A stretch of 64,000 nucleotides of DNA from Aquisalibacillus elongatus (GTDB taxonomy: Bacteria; Bacillota; Bacilli; Bacillales; Alkalibacillaceae), in contig NZ_RKRF01000009.1 in NCBI RefSeq assembly GCF_003843875.1, positions 1-64,000 of the forward strand, written 5' to 3'. Positions 61,565-64,000 of the stretch are shown one piece after another. Each line of letters begins with the position of its first letter. Within the stretch, counting starts at the first letter, position 1. The position numbers and the translations under genes are program-made. Below the pieces are notes generated by a model, which was not told the origin of the DNA, did no database searches, and saw only the letters and a list, made by a program, of their open reading frames with translations.

Positions 61565-61738
61565 ATGGGAAAAGACGAACACAAGCGAAAAAGTAAGAAC
61601 CGAATGGCACAAACGCCGAAAAACCAACTTCGAGCCCATGATGTTGAATTTTCAGAGTCAATGGCTGACCAAGAAGATCTTGAGGCTCAAGCAAGAGCAC
61701 GAGCAGCTGATACCAGAATTAAAAATCAAAAGCGTTAA
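61565..61738 (+). CDS. YfhD family small protein
   Basis: This 57-residue protein has a basic start (MGKDEHKRKSKNR) and the YfhD signature QTPKNQLRAHDVEFSESMADQEDLEAQARARAADTR. YfhD proteins are small, highly charged and of unknown role in Bacillus. GAGGTGATGGT precedes the ATG. A strong bidirectional terminator follows. Confidence 0.85.
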   Translation: MGKDEHKRKSKNRMAQTPKNQLRAHDVEFSESMADQEDLEAQARARAADTRIKNQKR

Positions 61739-61743
61739 AAAAG

Positions 61744-61769
61744 AAAAATGCGTCCGCGGACGCATTTTT
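61744..61769. terminator. Bidirectional terminator, yfhD-like gene / copA
   Basis: Perfect palindrome AAAAATGCGTCCG/CGGACGCATTTTT with no extra loop, between convergent genes. Confidence 0.88.
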
Positions 61770-61779
61770 CACTTTAATC

Positions 61780-64000
61780 TTATATTTCTTGTCTTTTAAG
61801 TCTTAACGCATTCGACACGACGGAGACTGAGCTAAAGGCCATTGCAGCGCCTGCTACCCATGGAGCGAGTAACCCAATCGCTGCAACTGGAATGCCTGCA
61901 CTATTATAAGCGAGCGCCCAGAATAAGTTCTGTCGAATATTACGCATCGTTTTCTGGCTTAATTTAATCGCTTGTGCGATATTCGATAAATCGCCACCAA
62001 CTAGTGTCACATCCGCTGCTTCGATTGCAACATCCGTTCCTGTACCGATTGCCATACCAATGTCTGCAATCGCAAGAGCCGGCGCATCATTAATACCGTC
62101 TCCTACCATCGCGACTTTCTTGCCTTTTTTCTGTAATTCTGATACTTTGTCAGCTTTGTTTTCTGGTAGAACTTCTGCAAAAACGTGAGATTCTGATATG
62201 CCGACTTCTTTTGCCACAGCTTGAGCTGTTCGGGTATTATCACCTGTCATCATATAGACTTCAATTCCAAGGTTTTTCAGTTCTTCGATGGCTTTTTTCG
62301 ATGTTGGCTTGACTGTGTCTGCAATGCCAATTGTAAATCTTAACTCACCATCAATCGCAGCCAATACAGCCGTTTTACCTTCTCGTTCAAACTCTTGTAA
62401 TTTATCTTCAACAAGTTCTGTATTAATGCCTTGCTCAACCATTAACTTACGAGTTCCAACTAAAACTTGATGCTGATCAATTTGCGCCTGGATTCCGTGG
62501 CCAGAGACCGCTTCAAATGAATCCGGGTCTTCAACTTCATAGTCATGCTCCGTCGCATAAGCCATAACCGCTTCTGCGAGTGGATGCTCAGAACGCTTCT
62601 CTGCTGCGGCTACTAAGGCAAAATCATTATTAGAGCCTGAAACCGTCATGACATTCGTCACTCTTGGCTTACCTTCTGTAATCGTACCAGTTTTATCTAG
62701 CAACACCGCTTCAATGGCTTGCGTTCCTTCGAGGTATTCACCGCCTTTAAATAAAATGCCTTTTTCAGCACCTCGACCAGAACCAACCATAATTGATGTT
62801 GGCGTTGCAAGCCCTAATGCACATGGACACGCAATGACTAGAACAGCAATTGATGCTTCTAATGCTGATGACCATACACCAGGGTCTACAAACATAAACC
62901 ACACAGCAAACGTCACAACAGCAATCGCAACCACAATTGGAACGAAAACCCCTGAAATACGGTCAGCCATACGCTGAATCGGCGCTTTTGATCCTTGGGC
63001 TTCTTCAACGATCTTTATAATCCCAGCGAGCGCGGTATCTTTTCCAACTTTTTTCGCTGTTAGCGTAATCGTTCCATTTTTATTAATCGTAGAACCAATC
63101 ACCGCATCGTTTTCACCTTTATCAACTGGAATAGATTCCCCTGTAATCATGGATTCATCAATTGATGTTGACCCTTGAATGACTTCACCATCAACCGGAA
63201 TCTTCTCACCAGGTTTAACGATAATATGATCGCCAACTTGAACTTGCTCAACCGGGATACGCTCTTCTTTTCCATCCCGTAAAACTGTTGCTTCTTTGGC
63301 TTGAAGCTTGAGCAAGTTTGTAATAGCTGCTGTCGTACGCCCTTTCGCTAATGCTTCAATATATTTACCTAATATAATTAACGTAATTAAAATCGCACTT
63401 GTCTCAAAGTAAAGGTCTGCATGTTGAATGGCACCAGTTTGCCACAAAATAGCCTGAACAACACTGTAGAAATAAGCAGCTGACGTCCCTAATGCAACTA
63501 ACAAATCCATATTGGCGCTTTTATTAACTAAGGCCCGATAAGCACCTGTATAGAAAGGCCAACCGACGTAAAATTGAACGACCGTTGCTAAAACAAACTG
63601 CGTCCATGGATATTCTATAAACCCTGGAGCAGATAACCCAAGATCAAACGGCATGTGCCCTAACATCGTTAATAATAATGGAAATGATAATATAGCAGAG
63701 AAAATAAATAAGTGTCTTTTATTTCGAATCTCTTTTTCTTTATGAGATTCTTTTTCCTCCTGGTCTTGTTTAACAACTGCCTCATAGCCTAGTTTTTTAA
63801 CTTTCTCTAATACATCATCTATTGATACTACCCCTGGGGTGTATTCAACCGTTCCAGATTCTGTCGCCAAATTAATATTCGCTTCAGAGATACCCTCCAT
63901 CTTAGAAAGGCCTTTTTCAATGCGAGTTGAACATGCTGCACATGTCATACCACGTATATCAAGTTCGACTTTTTCTTCTTGAACGCCGTAGCCTAATTTA
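61780..64000 (-). CDS. copA: Copper-transporting P1B-type ATPase CopA (5' end outside window)
   Basis: At least 740 residues are visible; the 5' end lies beyond 64000. The first visible residues KLGYG look like the end of one metal-binding domain, and a second HMA domain follows with GMTCAAC. Then come the membrane helices, [11 protein letters not shown] (Cys-Pro-Cys ion site), DKTGT (phosphorylated Asp), SEHPLAEA and [10 protein letters not shown]. It exports Cu(I) from the cytoplasm. Confidence 0.95.
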   Translation of the reverse strand, partial: KLGYGVQEEKVELDIRGMTCAACSTRIEKGLSKMEGISEANINLATESGTVEYTPGVVSIDDVLEKVKKLGYEAVVKQDQEEKESHKEKEIRNKRHLFIFSAILSFPLLLTMLGHMPFDLGLSAPGFIEYPWTQFVLATVVQFYVGWPFYTGAYRALVNKSANMDLLVALGTSAAYFYSVVQAILWQTGAIQHADLYFETSAILITLIILGKYIEALAKGRTTAAITNLLKLQAKEATVLRDGKEERIPVEQVQVGDHIIVKPGEKIPVDGEVIQGSTSIDESMITGESIPVDKGENDAVIGSTINKNGTITLTAKKVGKDTALAGIIKIVEEAQGSKAPIQRMADRISGVFVPIVVAIAVVTFAVWFMFVDPGVWSSALEASIAVLVIACPCALGLATPTSIMVGSGRGAEKGILFKGGEYLEGTQAIEAVLLDKTGTITEGKPRVTNVMTVSGSNNDFALVAAAEKRSEHPLAEAVMAYATEHDYEVEDPDSFEAVSGHGIQAQIDQHQVLVGTRKLMVEQGINTELVEDKLQEFEREGKTAVLAAIDGELRFTIGIADTVKPTSKKAIEELKNLGIEVYMMTGDNTRTAQAVAKEVGISESHVFAEVLPENKADKVSELQKKGKKVAMVGDGINDAPALAIADIGMAIGTGTDVAIEAADVTLVGGDLSNIAQAIKLSQKTMRNIRQNLFWALAYNSAGIPVAAIGLLAPWVAGAAMAFSSVSVVSNALRLKRQEI

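Noticed and set aside
1..64000. CRISPR arrays, insertion sequences, phage modules, tRNA or rRNA genes
   Set aside because: No direct repeats with regular unique spacers of CRISPR size, transposase motifs, phage structural genes, or cloverleaf and rRNA signatures were recognised. The 21-bp arrays have no cas genes and their spacing is too short.

Overview
The window is 64 kb of a low-GC Gram-positive chromosome, most likely a salt-tolerant member of the Bacillaceae. Evidence: AGGAGG-type ribosome binding sites, families typical of Bacillus relatives (YtzI-like, YfhD, DUF3231, TRIC/UPF0126, AsnO, CshA, ArsRBC, ba3 oxidase), very acidic surface lipoproteins, and LexA, PerR, SigB and ECF-sigma sites of Bacillus type. 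The species cannot be named from the sequence. I found no rRNA, tRNA, CRISPR array, insertion sequence or prophage. The window reads as ordinary core and accessory chromosome, with genes packed on both strands and divided by many clear terminators.

Layout. 0.3-5.4 kb: Ohr peroxidase, two small genes, a cold-shock protein, a SurA-like lipoprotein, a Nudix/nucleotidyltransferase/methyltransferase operon and a YhhN membrane protein. 5.4-8.6 kb: an arsRBC operon with a clear promoter and operator, then a BdbC plus membrane thioredoxin pair. 8.7-17.6 kb: YtzI-like protein, CshA helicase, acyl-CoA dehydrogenase, EamA transporter, SDR, ring-cleaving dioxygenase, and a two-gene DNA repair operon. 17.7-23.4 kb: HD hydrolase, two tandem ECF sigma/anti-sigma modules, a decayed gene, a DUF3231 protein and a frameshifted remnant. 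23.4-27.4 kb: a heterodimeric ABC exporter. 27.4-37.7 kb: a DUF3298 membrane protein, a glycerate uptake and kinase locus with a CdaR-type regulator, an amino-acid ABC importer, an SsuABC-like ABC importer and an acidic lipoprotein with a SigB-like promoter. 37.9-46 kb: asparagine synthetase, cation efflux protein, acyl-CoA synthetase, RidA and a PerR-controlled catalase. 46-56 kb: CNNM/CBS membrane protein, hemerythrin, a ba3 oxidase operon with a Crp/Fnr regulator and two boxes, TRIC-like channel, and an aconitase coupled to a small zinc-ribbon gene. 56-64 kb: a LexA-controlled 35-residue holin-like peptide, LOG-family protein, racemase, amidohydrolase, MerR/TipAS regulator, AIM24 protein, YfhD and the 3' part of copA.

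How genes work together. The ba3 oxidase genes (subunits IIa, II, I plus a CuA-like lipoprotein) lie just downstream of a Crp/Fnr gene, and a TGTGA-N6-TCACA box sits 41.5 bp upstream of the inferred start site. This suggests an oxygen- or redox-responsive respiration module. Catalase, Ohr, BdbC and the arsenic and copper pumps form a broad stress-defence set. The two ECF modules share the same sigma/anti-sigma 8-nt overlap and matching upstream motifs, so they look like a duplication with autoregulation.

Most unusual signals. Four intergenic tracts (156-242, 8642-8725, 45986-46111, 53561-53687) are arrays with a 21-bp period. Each array repeats its own short word (TACTAGACAA, GCAGGTTT, AGACC, ATGCG) at nearly constant phase, but the word changes from array to array. 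Also notable are the SOS-controlled holin-like peptide gene at 56118 and an apparent AUU start codon at 17581.
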